From an uncultured Lachnospiraceae bacterium (GTDB lineage Bacteria > Bacillota > Clostridia > Lachnospirales > Lachnospiraceae): DNA of 64,000 bases. Made by a program: the position numbers and the translations under genes. The first letter of the stretch is position 1; every line of letters begins with the position of its first letter. Below, piece after piece: positions 25,294-34,094 of this stretch. The stretch covers positions 1-64,000 of the forward strand of contig CAJTOR010000012.1 in the NCBI GenBank assembly GCA_910577675.1. Direction: 5' to 3'. The notes beneath the pieces were generated by a model that was not told the origin of the DNA, searched no databases, and was given only the letters and a program-made list of their open reading frames with translations.

Positions 25294-25890
25294 ATGAAGG
25301 GCAGCAAAAGAACAGTGAAAATCGGTGTATGTGGAATTCATGAAAAGGCTGGGGCAACCCATCTAAGCCATATGATTGCGCTCTATTTATCGGGCAGCAG
25401 GCGCAAGCGGGTGGTTGTGGCTGAGGGGGATGACAAAGCGTCTTTCCTGTATCTTGAGCGCTACCTGCTTGGAAGTGGCGGAAAAGGGCAGTTCTCTGTA
25501 AGGCGCTGTACTTACCACTATAATATCGAGGATATGGAAGTCGGGAAGGCAGAGTATGTGATATATGATGCCGGGAGCGGCGGCGCATGCAGATATGATA
25601 TTTTGCTTTCCTGCGATATCTGTATTGCAGTTGGGAATGGGGGAATATTTTGCAGACCGGACTGGGATGAATTTTTTAGAGTGAAGGAGGTGGGGGAGAG
25701 AATCCGCCTGAGGGGTTTTAAGGACTGGCGCTTTATAAAAAATCATGCGCGGTCGGGTGAAGCGGGGATGTTTACATTTACGTTTTGCGGAAAGGAACAG
25801 AAAGTCAGGGTGTACGGGCTTGGGGCGGAGGAGAACATAGTTCATCTGTCAAAAGAAGCACAGAAATTAATGGAACGAATGGATATCTAA
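25294..25890 (+). CDS. Deviant MinD/CpaE-like P-loop protein
   Basis: 198 residues, 32 bp after the kinase fusion and surely co-transcribed. The N terminus KIGVCGIHEKAGATHLSHMI has the G-x4-GxTH pattern seen in place of a Walker A motif in the upstream protein's C-terminal half. VVVAEGDDKAS and YVIYDAGSG resemble the second strand and Walker B of that fold. The last part (KVRVYGLG) is not recognised. It may be a partner or structural mimic of the fused domain. Nucleotide binding cannot be assumed because the Lys is missing. Confidence 0.65.
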   Translation: MKGSKRTVKIGVCGIHEKAGATHLSHMIALYLSGSRRKRVVVAEGDDKASFLYLERYLLGSGGKGQFSVRRCTYHYNIEDMEVGKAEYVIYDAGSGGACRYDILLSCDICIAVGNGGIFCRPDWDEFFRVKEVGERIRLRGFKDWRFIKNHARSGEAGMFTFTFCGKEQKVRVYGLGAEENIVHLSKEAQKLMERMDI

Positions 25891-26127
25891 AAATGTGGCG
25901 GGCAGGAGTTGGGAGGATGCCGGGGCTTTGGCAGGAAGGTTAATAAAAAACAATCCGGGGGAATGTCTCACAACAATAACTCCTTATCCTAAATGTAACT
26001 GTAGACCAGTCTGTACCCAGCGGTATCCGACCGCCATGGATTGGGCTTTCGCGGATAGTACCCTCAATACAACCGCAAGGCTGCGTCTGCCCGCCGCAAT
26101 ATTTAACCGGTCGATTATATCGTGTAT

Positions 26128-26195
26128 GATCTGAGTTGCAATCTGATAAGCTGCGACAGCAGCATAGGGATATAATTTCCTTTGGCTAAAGATTA
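26128..26195 (+). repeat. Dispersed intergenic repeat A, partial copy 3
   Basis: CTGATAAGCTGCGACAGCAGCATAGGGATATAATTTCC-type core (read in short pieces: GCTGCGACAGCAG, ATAGGGATATAATTTCC). It lacks the left arm of the hairpin. The preceding 25891-26127 holds only short open frames on both strands without ribosome sites. Confidence 0.5.
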
Positions 26196-26217
26196 GGGAA
26201 ATCAGAAAGAAAATTTG

Positions 26218-26246
26218 TTGGATTTCGCTGCATAATGTGTTATACT
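26218..26246 (+). promoter_or_regulatory. Promoter of the GH18 gene
   Basis: TTGGAT, 17 bases, TATACT. Two small hairpins (GGCAGC/GCTGCC and CACGGG/CCCGTG) lie in the leader. Confidence 0.65.
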
Positions 26247-26325
26247 AGGGAGCGGCAGCAAGTGCTGCCGGGTGACACAATAACACGGGGATGCCCGTGC
26301 CATGCAGGAAAGAGGTAGCAAAATT

Positions 26326-28053
26326 ATGGAAAAACGAGCGAAACAGGCAGTGATTGGGACTTTGCTTGTTCTGGTGTTGATTTTGGTTCTGGGTGCTGTA
26401 ACCCTGGTAAAGTATCTTTCACCAGGAAAAGAAAAGATGAGCCTTGCCGACTATTATCATGTGCCAGCGGGCGAAGCGATGATTATATTGGATGACAAGA
26501 TCTATGAGAAGAATGCAATGATCTTCGGCGGGGAACTTTATGTGGACTTTGATACGGTGGTGCAGCGCTTTAACAAACGCTTCTATTGGGATAATGCGGA
26601 GCAGGTGCTGATTTATACAACACCGACTGAAGTGATTAAGGCGCGGCCGCAGGAGAATTCTATAGAAATAAATGGGGAGAAAAACGCATGTGACCATCCT
26701 GTAATAACAGAAAAGGGCGGCGTGCTGTACCTGCTGCTTGACTTTGTTGCAGAGTATTCGGATATCAGTTACCGGGCATATAGCGCGGAGGAGGGAACCG
26801 TCCAGCGCGTGCTGATTACCAGTGTTTATGGGGATTATCTCTACACCAATGTGGTGAAGAAAACGCAGCTTAGGACGGATGCCGACAGAAAGAGCCCGAT
26901 TTTAAAAGAGATGGCTGAGGGGGAAAAGCTGATGCTGCTTGACGGCGGCGGTTCCCAGAAGAATGGTTATCTGACGGTTATGACAGAGGATGGCGTGCGC
27001 GGTTATGTGTTAAATAAATGTGTCAGCGAGGGCTATTATGAGAAGCTTGTAAGTGATTTTAAACCGCCTGTTTATACCGGTGCCGCGGATGGGGAGGAAG
27101 TATTGCTGGTCTGGCATGTTGTGACAAATTCAACGGCAAACGGCAATCTTGCCGGTTTGATTGCAAATACAAAGGGAGTTACAGTGGTTTCCCCGACATG
27201 GTTTTCCATAGCAAGCAACGACGGGGCAATCTCTTCGCTGGCGGACTCCGGGTATGTGGAAACCGCGCATGAACTTGGTTTGAAAGTTTGGGGGCTGGTG
27301 GACAATTTTGGCGAGAATATCGACAGCTATGCCATACTTTCCTCGACAACTGCCAGGGAGCGGCTTGAGAAGGAGCTGGTTTCCGTGGCGCTCTCATGTG
27401 GCATGGATGGCATCAATATCGATTTTGAGAGCCTGCCTGTGGAGGCCGGACCACATTTTATCCAGTTTCTGCGGGAACTTTCGGTGAGTTTAAGAAAACA
27501 TGGGCTGGTTCTTTCTGTTGATAACTATGTGCCGGCTGGCTATAACAAATATTATGATTTTGCGGAGCAGGGAGTGGTTGCCGACTATGTTATTATAATG
27601 GCGTATGACGAGCATTATTCCGGTTCTGCGGAAGCGGGGAGTGTATCTTCCATCTCATATGTCGAGAATGCGATCAGGGATACAAAGGAGATGGTGCCTG
27701 CGGATAAGATTATTGTTGCGCTTCCGTTTTATACAAGGCTGTGGAAGGAAACGAATGTGGATGGTGTCACTGTCCTTAAAGTGGAGCGGACACCGGGGAT
27801 GGCGGATGCTGCTGCAATCTTAAAAGAAAATGGCGTTGAGGCAGAATGGGATGAAACGACCTGCCAGTACTATGCGGAGTTTGATAAGGATGGGGCGCAT
27901 TATCGTATCTGGCTTGAGGATGAGCGCTCGCTTGCTGAGAAGGCAGGAAGAGTGTGGCAGGCGGAACTTGCGGGCATTGGAGCCTGGCGGCTTGGGCTTG
28001 AAACGAAGGGGGTCTGGGATGTGTTTGCCGGTCAGATAAATGAGGGCGAATAA
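26326..28053 (+). CDS. Membrane-anchored glycoside hydrolase family 18 protein with SH3-like domain
   Basis: 575 residues. A signal anchor (VIGTLLVLVLILVLGAVTL) at residues 11-30, a copper-amine-oxidase-N-like region (residues 50-165), an SH3b-like domain (about 185-245: TQLRTDADRKSPIL, GYLTVMTEDGVRGYV) and a GH18 barrel (from about 265) with the catalytic DGINIDFE motif near residue 361. Related proteins in spore formers cut or bind peptidoglycan or chitin-like polymers at the cell or spore surface. The catalytic Glu is present, so hydrolysis is plausible. The amidase gene follows after 84 bp, which suggests a shared cell-wall task. Confidence 0.85.
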   Translation: MEKRAKQAVIGTLLVLVLILVLGAVTLVKYLSPGKEKMSLADYYHVPAGEAMIILDDKIYEKNAMIFGGELYVDFDTVVQRFNKRFYWDNAEQVLIYTTPTEVIKARPQENSIEINGEKNACDHPVITEKGGVLYLLLDFVAEYSDISYRAYSAEEGTVQRVLITSVYGDYLYTNVVKKTQLRTDADRKSPILKEMAEGEKLMLLDGGGSQKNGYLTVMTEDGVRGYVLNKCVSEGYYEKLVSDFKPPVYTGAADGEEVLLVWHVVTNSTANGNLAGLIANTKGVTVVSPTWFSIASNDGAISSLADSGYVETAHELGLKVWGLVDNFGENIDSYAILSSTTARERLEKELVSVALSCGMDGINIDFESLPVEAGPHFIQFLRELSVSLRKHGLVLSVDNYVPAGYNKYYDFAEQGVVADYVIIMAYDEHYSGSAEAGSVSSISYVENAIRDTKEMVPADKIIVALPFYTRLWKETNVDGVTVLKVERTPGMADAAAILKENGVEAEWDETTCQYYAEFDKDGAHYRIWLEDERSLAEKAGRVWQAELAGIGAWRLGLETKGVWDVFAGQINEGE

Positions 28054-28137
28054 GCTTTGTGTATTTTCTCTTTGGTGCCGTCATAGATTATAGGGACGGA
28101 TAATAAGGAGGAGGCTGGAGTTTCCGGCCAGTGGAAA

Positions 28138-29004
28138 ATGCCAAAACAATTTAAGATCGGGCTGTATGTCTTAGTTCTCTGTGCGGCCTGCCTGTTTGCG
28201 GGCAAATGCCTGAGGCTGTTTACAAAGGCGGATGTCGATGCGGACGGGTTGCAGAACGAAGGGCAGATGCAGGGCGGGATAGGCGGGAAGGATACCGCCC
28301 CGACAGGGCAGGAAGAAAAGGAGGATGACGGGTGGGATGCCCTTTTGCAGGAGCAGAAGGATGCCCTGGGGGATTTTCGCGGCGGCGGGCGCGTGATTGT
28401 GCTTGATGCCGGGCACGGTGCGTTTGACCCGGGGAAGGTCGGTGTCAACGGGGCAAAGGAAAAAGATATTAATCTTTCCATTGTGCAGAAATTGCGCGAT
28501 TATCTGGAGGCTGTGGGTTTTACTGTACATATGACGCGGGAATCGGATGACGCGCTCTATGCGGAGGGGGAATCCAATAAAAAATCCGCGGATATGAGGA
28601 GCCGCATCCGAACCATGGAGGAAAAATCGCCTGAATTTGCAGTGAGCATCCACCAGAACAGTTTTACACAGGAGTCAAGCTTTGGTGCACAGGTGTTTTA
28701 TTATGGAAATTCCAGTGAGGGGAAGCACTTGGCGGAATGCTTGCAGACAACAATCAAATCCGTGATAGGGGATGATAATCACCGGGAGCCGAAAGCGAAC
28801 GAAAGTTATTACCTCCTCAAAAAATCACCTTGTCCGATGGTTATTGTGGAATGTGGCTTTTTAAGTAACAGAAGGGAAGCGGATCTGCTGATAACACAGG
28901 AGTATCAGGACAAGATGGCGTGGGCTGTCTGCCTCGGTATTGTGGAGTATTGCAGGGGGGAAGATAATATGGATACTAAAATGGATACCAAAACCACATC
29001 GTAG
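28138..29004 (+). CDS. N-acetylmuramoyl-L-alanine amidase (Amidase_3, CwlD-like)
   Basis: 288 residues. A membrane anchor at residues 5-22 (IGLYVLVLCAACLFAGKCL), a low-complexity linker to about residue 75, then the zinc amidase: IVLDAGHG near residue 88, EKDINLS with the second metal Glu, SIHQNSF with the third His, and VECGFLSN with the catalytic Glu. It cuts the amide bond between muramic acid and the peptide. CwlD-type enzymes make spore-cortex muramic lactam; the anchored layout fits, but other roles are possible. The nearest GGAGGAGG is unusually far (about 22 bases) from the ATG. Confidence 0.88.
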   Translation: MPKQFKIGLYVLVLCAACLFAGKCLRLFTKADVDADGLQNEGQMQGGIGGKDTAPTGQEEKEDDGWDALLQEQKDALGDFRGGGRVIVLDAGHGAFDPGKVGVNGAKEKDINLSIVQKLRDYLEAVGFTVHMTRESDDALYAEGESNKKSADMRSRIRTMEEKSPEFAVSIHQNSFTQESSFGAQVFYYGNSSEGKHLAECLQTTIKSVIGDDNHREPKANESYYLLKKSPCPMVIVECGFLSNRREADLLITQEYQDKMAWAVCLGIVEYCRGEDNMDTKMDTKTTS

Positions 29005-29050
29005 GTTGCTGCGAAGAAATTTGCAGCGGAAAAACAAAAAATGGTGAAAT

Positions 29051-30124
29051 ATGGAAACTATTGTAAAAAAAATAAACCGTGAAAATTTGAAAAAAGAAGA
29101 TTTTTCCGAGGCGGTTGCTATTCTGCGTTCTGGCGGGCTGGTGGCGTTCCCGACCGAAACTGTGTACGGGCTTGGCGGGAACGCACTTGACGCGTCGGCA
29201 GCGGCGAAAATTTACGCGGCGAAGGGGCGGCCGTCGGACAATCCGCTGATTGTGCATGTAGCGTACAAGGATTCGCTGTTTGAACTGGCAAAGGAGATTC
29301 CGGATGAGGCGTGGGATCTGGCAAAGTACTTCTGGCCGGGTCCGCTTACCATGATACTGAAAAAAAAGGATGTTGTTCCGGATGGCACGACCGGGGGGCT
29401 TCCCACAGTTGCCGTCCGCATGCCTTCGGACGCAGTTGCCCGTATGCTGATTGCACAGTCGGGACTTTTTATAGCAGCGCCAAGTGCAAATGCGTCGGGC
29501 AGACCTAGTACGACGAGGGCGGAGCATGTATATAAGGATCTCGCGGGTCGGATTGAGATGATTTTGGACGGTGGAAGTGCCACGATTGGACTGGAATCGA
29601 CAATCCTTGATCTGTCAGGGAAAAAACCAGTGATATTGCGTCCCGGGTACCTGTCGCGGGAAGACTTGCTTTCTGTTCTGCCCAATCTGGAATATGACCC
29701 TGCGGTAATAGCAAGGACAACACAGAAAGATATTGTGGCGAGGGCTCCGGGGATGAAGTACCGCCATTATGCACCGAAAGGAAACCTCACTGTTTATGAG
29801 GGTGGGCGCGTGGAGGTGGCAGCAGCCATCAACCGCGCCGCAGCGGATAAAATCCGGGAGGGTCATACCTGCGCAGTGCTTGCGGCAGAGGAAACGGCAG
29901 CAGAATATGTCTGCCCGATTGTGAAAAGTATCGGGGCGCGCACACAGGAAGAGATTATAGCGGCACGTTTGTTTGATGTGCTGCGCAGTTTTGATGATGA
30001 GGGTGTGGAATTTATTTTTTCTGAAAGTTTTTCGGACGGGCATCTGGGGACAGCGATTATGAACCGATTGCTTAAAGCGGCTGGCTATCAGGTTATTCAT
30101 GTTCCGGATGGAGATGGGAAATAA
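29051..30124 (+). CDS. sua5: Threonylcarbamoyl-AMP synthase, Sua5 type
   Basis: 357 residues, longer than TsaC because it has the extra Sua5 domain. The YrdC fold is clear (AILRSGGLVAFPTETVYGLG, AKGRPSDNPLIVHV, FWPGPLT, APSANASGRPS), then the linker with PGMKYRHYAPKG and the C-terminal domain (residues about 230-350). It makes threonylcarbamoyl-AMP for t6A37 of tRNAs that read ANN codons. It lies near a ywlE-like and an rpiB gene, as in Bacillus, but on the opposite strand from them. A perfect-stem terminator follows. Confidence 0.95.
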   Translation: METIVKKINRENLKKEDFSEAVAILRSGGLVAFPTETVYGLGGNALDASAAAKIYAAKGRPSDNPLIVHVAYKDSLFELAKEIPDEAWDLAKYFWPGPLTMILKKKDVVPDGTTGGLPTVAVRMPSDAVARMLIAQSGLFIAAPSANASGRPSTTRAEHVYKDLAGRIEMILDGGSATIGLESTILDLSGKKPVILRPGYLSREDLLSVLPNLEYDPAVIARTTQKDIVARAPGMKYRHYAPKGNLTVYEGGRVEVAAAINRAAADKIREGHTCAVLAAEETAAEYVCPIVKSIGARTQEEIIAARLFDVLRSFDDEGVEFIFSESFSDGHLGTAIMNRLLKAAGYQVIHVPDGDGK

Positions 30125-30153
30125 TGGTGTAAGCCTCTTTTATAACGAGAATC

Positions 30154-30193
30154 AAAAAAAGGGCTGTTACAAAATTTTGTAACAGCCCTTTTA
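30154..30193. terminator. Terminator after sua5
   Basis: AAAAGGGCTGTTACAAAA pairs with TTTTGTAACAGCCCTTTT almost perfectly, with A and T runs on both sides; it can serve both convergent operons. Confidence 0.92.
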
Positions 30194-30198
30194 ATTTT

Positions 30199-30285
30199 CT
30201 GTCATGTGGGATACAAGCTTCATCCAAGCTCCATCTGACAGGCTGCGATAGCAGAATGGGGATAATTTCTTTTGGCTCCGGTATC
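30199..30285 (+). repeat. Dispersed intergenic repeat A, copy 4
   Basis: CTGTCA..TGG, loop, CCATCTGACAG hairpin, then GCGATAGCAG and ATGGGGATAATTTC. It lies between the sua5 terminator and the end of rpiB. Confidence 0.65.
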
Positions 30286-30293
30286 AGCTCCGT

Positions 30294-30722
30294 TTAGTCT
30301 TCGATTTGTGAAATCCTGCGGATATGGCGCTCGTCATTTGAAAACGGTGTGTCAAGGAAGGTATCCACAATCTTTAATGCCAGCCCGGCACCGACCACGC
30401 GTCCCCCCATGGCAAGGACATTTGCATTGTTGTGCAGCCTTGTTGCCTCCGCGGAAAAGCAGTCGTGGCAGAGGGCGCAGCGGATGCCCTTTACTTTGTT
30501 TGCTGTCATCGAGATACCGATTCCGGTGCCACAGACCAGAATACCTTTTTCACATTCCCCGGATGCTACGGCATTTGCCACTGCCTTGCCGTAAACCGGG
30601 TAGTCACAGGAAGCGGTGGAATCCGTCCCGAAATCCCTGCATTCGATTCCGCGCTGTGCCAGATGTTTGATAATCTCCTTTTTCAGTTCATAACCGCCGT
30701 GATCACTGCCGATTGCTATCAT
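30294..30722 (-). CDS. rpiB: Ribose-5-phosphate isomerase B
   Basis: 142 residues. The N terminus IAIGSDHGGYELKKEI, the active-site segment GILVCGTGIGISMTANK (Cys and Thr) and NNANVLAMGGRVVG are typical. It interconverts ribose-5-phosphate and ribulose-5-phosphate in the pentose phosphate pathway. The first 20 bases overlap the end of the upstream phosphatase-like gene; TAGGAGGAG precedes the ATG. It is the last gene of the minus-strand operon mtnN, ywlE-like, rpiB. Confidence 0.96.
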   Translation of the reverse strand: MIAIGSDHGGYELKKEIIKHLAQRGIECRDFGTDSTASCDYPVYGKAVANAVASGECEKGILVCGTGIGISMTANKVKGIRCALCHDCFSAEATRLHNNANVLAMGGRVVGAGLALKIVDTFLDTPFSNDERHIRRISQIED

Positions 30723-31230
30723 TTTTTTCTCCTCCTAAAATATTATTGTTATGTAGTTCCACATCCTGTACAATTAGTTCCGGGAGCCTGTTGTAAAGAA
30801 GACGGTAAATAATTTTCTGTATCCACCCGTCCAGTTCTGTATAACAAGCTTCATATTCCTTTGTTTCCTTGCCATAAGGGTCTTCTACATCCCCGTGTGC
30901 GCCCGCAAATTCCGGGAGTGTGTAAACATTGTCATTGATAAAGAAGTCCGTTGCCAGGCGGCGTTTCTGGACGGTGTTCATGGTTAAAATCAGCGTATCC
31001 TCGTCCACTTCCTCCGCTTTAAACTGTTTTGCGGTATGGCTGCTTATAATAAGCCCGTGGGTCGCAAGCAGGGTTTCGGCTTTCGGGTTGACCGGTTCGG
31101 GGAACAAAACGACCAGACCGCGGGAACAGACCTCCATCTCAAGCCCGTGGTTGGAGTTTTTAAAGATCGTTTCGGCGATTGGTCCCATACATGTGTTATC
31201 CGTACATACAAAAATCAGTTTTGTTATCAT
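30703..31230 (-). CDS. Low-molecular-weight protein-tyrosine phosphatase-like protein with altered active site
   Basis: 175 residues, the YwlE position in a conserved cluster. The fold is that of LMW-PTPs: P-loop at residues 9-20 and the general-acid DPYG near 118. The P-loop reads CTDNTCMGPIAE where active enzymes have CTGNTCRSPMAE, so the phosphate-binding Arg is replaced by Met and the following Ser by Gly. The Cys and Asp remain. This predicts weak or no phosphatase activity or a changed substrate. It is six bases after mtnN and overlaps rpiB. Confidence 0.85.
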   Translation of the reverse strand: MITKLIFVCTDNTCMGPIAETIFKNSNHGLEMEVCSRGLVVLFPEPVNPKAETLLATHGLIISSHTAKQFKAEEVDEDTLILTMNTVQKRRLATDFFINDNVYTLPEFAGAHGDVEDPYGKETKEYEACYTELDGWIQKIIYRLLYNRLPELIVQDVELHNNNILGGEKNDSNRQ

Positions 31231-31236
31231 AAAGCC

Positions 31237-31932
31237 TCACTGTAACATAGCGCAAAGTTCCAGTACAAGTTTTACCGTGTGCTGGATTGCCGCCGCTTCA
31301 AAAACAGGGTAGTCAATCTGCGCGCTGCCGTCTGCCTTGTCGGAGATCGCGCGGATAATTAAATAGGGGATTTGGTTCAGGTATGCCGCCTGCGCAATCG
31401 CTGCCCCTTCCATCTCCGTGCACATCGGCTGGAATTGCTCAAGGAGATACTGCTTTAATTCGCTGTCGGCTACAAACTGGTCGCCGCTGACAACACGCCC
31501 CTCAAAAACATGGATATCGGGGTTTACCTTTTCACAGGAAGATTTTGCCAGTGAGATAAGGTGCTTGTCCGCAGGGAAGACCGAGGTTTCCATGCGTGGG
31601 ATGACCCCCGGTTTATAGCCGAATGCCACTGCGTTTACATCATGTTGCAGGGAGTCCGTGGATAGAACAATATCGCCGATATCAATATCGGCATTAAGCG
31701 ACCCGGCAATACCGGTGTTGATAACTAAGTCAATTTGGAAGAGATCTACAAGGATCTGTGTACAGATACCAGCATTTACTTTTCCGATACCGGAGCGCAC
31801 AACGACTGCCCTTTTGCCGCATAATTTTCCGGAGTGGAATGCCATACCTGCTTTCTGTGTGATTTTGACATCTTCCATCTGTGCGGTGAGCTTTTCTACT
31901 TCCTCCTCCATCGCCCCGATGATTCCTATCAT
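31237..31932 (-). CDS. mtnN: 5'-methylthioadenosine/S-adenosylhomocysteine nucleosidase
   Basis: 231 residues. Typical start IGIIGAMEEEVEKL, VVVRSGIGKVNAG, VINTGIAGSL, SGDQFV, the catalytic MEGAAIAQAA and RAISDKADG with the general-acid Asp. It cleaves MTA and SAH to free adenine, recycling SAM by-products. First gene of the minus-strand operon with the ywlE-like and rpiB genes. The 770-bp gap upstream holds repeat B copies. Confidence 0.96.
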   Translation of the reverse strand: MIGIIGAMEEEVEKLTAQMEDVKITQKAGMAFHSGKLCGKRAVVVRSGIGKVNAGICTQILVDLFQIDLVINTGIAGSLNADIDIGDIVLSTDSLQHDVNAVAFGYKPGVIPRMETSVFPADKHLISLAKSSCEKVNPDIHVFEGRVVSGDQFVADSELKQYLLEQFQPMCTEMEGAAIAQAAYLNQIPYLIIRAISDKADGSAQIDYPVFEAAAIQHTVKLVLELCAMLQ

Positions 31933-32113
31933 AAATGTATACCTGCCTTTCTTTGTTTACTTCTGTGCCTGCCCCAGTGCTATATAGTATTAGTGCTGCT
32001 CCCTGTGTTTTAAATGTATGGATAAGGGGCGGATTTCCGGTTTTCATGCCGTATTTAATGATTTGCAGGGAACCCATCCTTCCCCTGGTCTAACTTCAAA
32101 TCAGCGCTGGCAT

Positions 32114-32395
32114 ATTGTCCCGCTATGTTTCCACAGGGATACTATCATGTCCTTCGTCCATGTCCCACCGGGGGATGTGCACGGTTCGTCAAGGAAGATG
32201 TCCTCCTCCGTCGGACAGCGAACCGGTGCTGGTATAATATCTGACAATATTATACCATGTCCTCTGGACATGCTAAGCGCATTTATGCGCTTTCCCTCCG
32301 GGGGATGCGCATGATTTGCCTTGGTAATTGTCCTCCCTTTAGTCGGACGGCAAATCAGCGCTGGTATAATATCTGACAATATTATACCATGTTCC
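32114..32395 (-). repeat. Multi-hairpin repeat B, tandem copies 2 and 3
   Basis: Read on the minus strand, two units of about 130 bp, each opening with a GGTATAATATTG / ATATTATACC palindrome followed by a long hairpin (GATTTGCC/GGCAAATC in the first, GGTTCG/CGAACC in the second), the CGCATCCCCCGGAGGG or CACATCCCCCGGTGGG box, and GGACATG. A third, degraded left end (GCCAGCGCTGATTTGA) closes the array. The unit matches 14681-14822. The rest of 31933-32110 is a leader/promoter region of mtnN. Confidence 0.8.
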
Positions 32396-32581
32396 CTCGA
32401 CGCTATGCAAGAATATTTTTTCCAGTTTTTTGCATGTGGTGCAGGAAGCTTTCAGTTCAGGAGTTTGTGTTTTACTGATATTTTGATGTAGTTTTATTTC
32501 CTGCTTTACTTTCTGCGTCCCGGATAAAATACCAGAAAAAGCTAAAAAGCAATTGGAAATGTCAAAATCCGAAAAAACTAT

Positions 32582-32610
32582 TTGCATATTTGCGAAAAAT
32601 GATATAAAAT
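32582..32610 (+). promoter_or_regulatory. Probable promoter of the TSCPD-protein gene
   Basis: TTGCAT, 17 bases, TAAAAT, about 100 bp upstream of the start. Confidence 0.5.
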
Positions 32611-32709
32611 AGTGGTCACATCAGCAAGAGTGGAATAAATTACAAAGTAAATGGTCATTCCACGGTGGCTGTGCATAAATAGTGTAAATAATTAAGGGAG
32701 GAAATGCAT

Positions 32710-32958
32710 ATGATGACTTATAAAACAACGGGAACCTGTTCGAGGGAGATCAATTTTGATATTGATGAGGTCGATGGGGTTAAGGTTGTCAGAAATGTAT
32801 CATTTGTCGGGGGCTGCAATGGCAACCTAAAAGGCATTGGCAAGCTTGTGGAAGGGATGCCGGTGGAGGAAGTGATCCGCCGCCTTGAGGGAACGATCTG
32901 CGGCATGAAGGGAACTTCCTGTCCGGATCAGCTCGCGACAGCACTCAAAAGCATATAA
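32710..32958 (+). CDS. TSCPD-domain protein (TIGR03905 type)
   Basis: 82 residues. The sequence YKTTGTCSREINFDID, FVGGCNGNLKGIGKLV and the C-terminal TSCPDQLATAL are the family signature. A TSCPD domain also forms the tail of some ribonucleotide reductases, where its cysteines bind a metal, but the role of the free-standing form is not known. Four cysteines are present. GGGAGG lies eight bases from ATG 32710; ATG 32704 and 32713 are alternatives. murG follows after 24 bp. Confidence 0.88.
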   Translation: MMTYKTTGTCSREINFDIDEVDGVKVVRNVSFVGGCNGNLKGIGKLVEGMPVEEVIRRLEGTICGMKGTSCPDQLATALKSI

Positions 32959-32982
32959 TTTCCGGAGGCGGATGAAGCAGAT

Positions 32983-34047
32983 ATGAAGCGGATTGTATTT
33001 ACGGGAGGCGGCACGGCGGGGCATGTCACACCGAATATCGCCCTGATTGCGAGATTACGGGAAGAGGATTATGATATATACTATATTGGCTCCTACCAGG
33101 GGATTGAGAAGGAATTGATCGAGAAGCTGGGGATTCCCTATTATGGGATATCCTCGGGGAAGCTTAGGCGATATTTTGACCGGAAAAATTTCTCGGATAT
33201 GTTCCGGGTTGTGAAAGGTTTTCGTGAAGCAAAAAAAATTTTGCGTGAATTAAAACCGGATATTGTATTTTCAAAGGGGGGGTTTGTTTCGGTGCCGGTA
33301 TGCCTGGCGGCAAAGCGCTGTAAAATCCCCGCAATTGTGCATGAATCCGATATGACCCCGGGACTTGCAAACAAGCTTGCAATCCCGTCCGCGGTTAAAG
33401 TATGCGCAAATTTCCCGGAAACCGTGCAATATCTGCCGGAGGGAAAGGCGGTGCTTACCGGCACGCCGATAAGGCGTGAGCTATTTGCGGGAAACCGCAT
33501 CCGCGGGCTTGAATTCTGTGGATTCCGCGCCGATCGCCCTGTGATTATGGTGGTCGGTGGGAGTACGGGCGCGCTTGCTGTCAATGAAGCGGTGCGAAAC
33601 CTCCTGCCAACGCTTCTAAAGCGCTTCCAGGTTGTCCATCTGTGCGGGAAGGGAAAAACAGATGCCTCGTATAATAATATTGCAGGATATGTCCAGTATG
33701 AATATATCAGTGCGGAATTGAGCGACCTGTTTGCGGCGGCGGATCTCGTGATTTCCCGCGCGGGCGCAAATGCCGTCTGCGAGCTGTTGGCGCTGCGCAA
33801 ACCGATGATTTTGATTCCGCTTTCCGCGGCGGCAAGCAGGGGCGACCAGATACTGAATGCAGAGTCCTTTGAGAGGCAGGGCTTCTCCTATGTAATCAAT
33901 GAGGAAAGCCTTACAAACGAAACGTTGCTTTCGGCTGTCAACAAGGTTTATGATGAGCGGGATACCTATATCCAGGCCATGAAGAACAGCAAGCTGACGG
34001 ACGCTACGGAAACAATTGTAAAATTGATAAATGAAACCGTAGGTTAA
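32983..34047 (+). CDS. murG: UDP-GlcNAc:lipid I N-acetylglucosaminyltransferase MurG
   Basis: 354 residues, GT28 family. GGGTAGHVTPNIALI at the N terminus, FSKGGFVSVPV, HESDMTPGLANK, and the donor-site segments VVGGSTGALAVNE and ISRAGANAVCELLA. It adds GlcNAc to lipid I on the inner membrane face to give lipid II. It stands outside the division/cell-wall gene cluster, as in some clostridia. Downstream is a strong terminator. Confidence 0.93.
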   Translation: MKRIVFTGGGTAGHVTPNIALIARLREEDYDIYYIGSYQGIEKELIEKLGIPYYGISSGKLRRYFDRKNFSDMFRVVKGFREAKKILRELKPDIVFSKGGFVSVPVCLAAKRCKIPAIVHESDMTPGLANKLAIPSAVKVCANFPETVQYLPEGKAVLTGTPIRRELFAGNRIRGLEFCGFRADRPVIMVVGGSTGALAVNEAVRNLLPTLLKRFQVVHLCGKGKTDASYNNIAGYVQYEYISAELSDLFAAADLVISRAGANAVCELLALRKPMILIPLSAAASRGDQILNAESFERQGFSYVINEESLTNETLLSAVNKVYDERDTYIQAMKNSKLTDATETIVKLINETVG

Positions 34048-34075
34048 AAAATCCCCGCGAGAGCGGGGATTTTTT
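34046..34075 (+). terminator. Terminator after murG
   Basis: AAAAAATCCCCGC, GAGA loop, GCGGGGATTTTTT. Confidence 0.95.
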
Positions 34076-34094
34076 CCTGTTTTAACCTATCAAC

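Noticed and set aside
25895..26134. 79-codon frame on the plus strand and a similar open frame on the minus strand
   Set aside because: No ribosome site, no recognisable motif, and the right part overlaps repeat A.
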